A stretch of 36,782 nt of DNA from Burkholderiaceae bacterium (GTDB taxonomy: Bacteria; Pseudomonadota; Gammaproteobacteria; Burkholderiales; Burkholderiaceae), in NCBI GenBank assembly GCA_947450605.1, contig CANFWB010000015.1, positions 1 to 36,782 on the forward strand. Reading direction: 5' to 3'. Shown one piece after another: positions 36,714-36,782 of the stretch (its first letter is position 1; the number at the start of each line of letters is the position of its first letter). The position numbers and the translations under genes were made by a program. The notes under the pieces are model-generated. The model saw nothing but the letters and a program-made list of their open reading frames with translations. It was not told the DNA's origin and made no database searches.

Positions 36714-36782
36714 AGGGGAATCGCCAAGCTGGTTAAGGCACTGGATTTTGATTCCAGCATGCGAAGGTTCGAATCCTTCTTC
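36714..36782 (+). tRNA. tRNA-Gln (anticodon UUG), 3' end cut by the window edge
   Basis: The D arm GCCAAGCTGGTTAAGGC, anticodon stem-loop CTGGA-TTTTGAT-TCCAG with anticodon TTG, variable loop and T arm GAAGG-TTCGAAT-CCTTC are all present. Only the last acceptor bases are missing. It starts 5 bases after ispE. In Burkholderiales prs usually follows, but it would lie outside this window. Confidence 0.95.

Noticed and set aside
1..36782. Search for insertion sequences, prophage genes, toxin-antitoxin pairs, CRISPR arrays or att sites
   Set aside because: No transposase, integrase, direct repeat array or island-like gene content was seen; all larger genes belong to widespread core families.

Overview
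The window reads as core chromosome of a small-genome betaproteobacterium of the Burkholderiaceae. Polynucleobacter or a close relative is the best guess. The reasons are the moderate GC content, the Burkholderiales-type gene order (ilvA / uvrA-ssb / kdsD-kdsC-lptCAB-hpf-ptsN-hprK-rapZ / mutY-mutM / TPR-lolB-ispE-tRNA-Gln), and protein families such as the DUF3683 oxidase and DUF502. The genus is inferred from gene content; no database was searched. I see no insertion sequence, prophage, integron, CRISPR array or other mobile element. Coding density is very high and no stretch over about 300 bases lacks a gene.

Layout. Positions 1-186 (minus) hold the 5' part of RNase P RNA, cut by the window edge. 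From 251 to 15742 every gene is on the minus strand. Read 5'->3' they are: the 1279-residue FAD/Fe-S oxidase, a DUF971 protein, ubiE, a Tim44-like protein, an intrinsic terminator, ubiJ, ubiB, a DUF502 membrane protein, aspS, a NudB-type Nudix hydrolase, an Atm1-type ABC transporter, a glycerate kinase, pyrC and rnpB. From 15878 to 19174 (plus) are ilvA, a cytosolic 5'-nucleotidase and queF, ending at a perfect palindromic terminator shared with ssb. ssb and a YajR-like MFS transporter are on minus and diverge from uvrA. uvrA converges with a KefB-like cation/proton antiporter. That antiporter diverges from kdsD with only 11 bases between the start codons.

From 25919 to 32388 (plus) is the envelope and PTS-Ntr block. 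kdsD and kdsC make Kdo; lptC, lptA and lptB export LPS; then come hpf, ptsN, hprK and rapZ. rpoN, which usually sits between lptB and hpf in proteobacteria, is absent, and a 191-base spacer is in its place. mutM and mutY (minus) repair 8-oxoguanine damage. The last block (plus) is a TPR protein fused in one frame to a LolB domain, then ispE, then tRNA-Gln(UUG) cut by the window edge.

Three points stand out. The TPR-LolB fusion removes the usual separate LolB lipoprotein. Several genes at the start of transcription units have no Shine-Dalgarno sequence but carry a -10-like hexamer exactly 6 (or 8) bases before the start codon, which suggests leaderless mRNAs. MutY has an unusually long gap between its second and third iron-sulphur cysteines. 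I did not find a clear new defence or mobile system; this is a housekeeping region with several uncommon arrangements.
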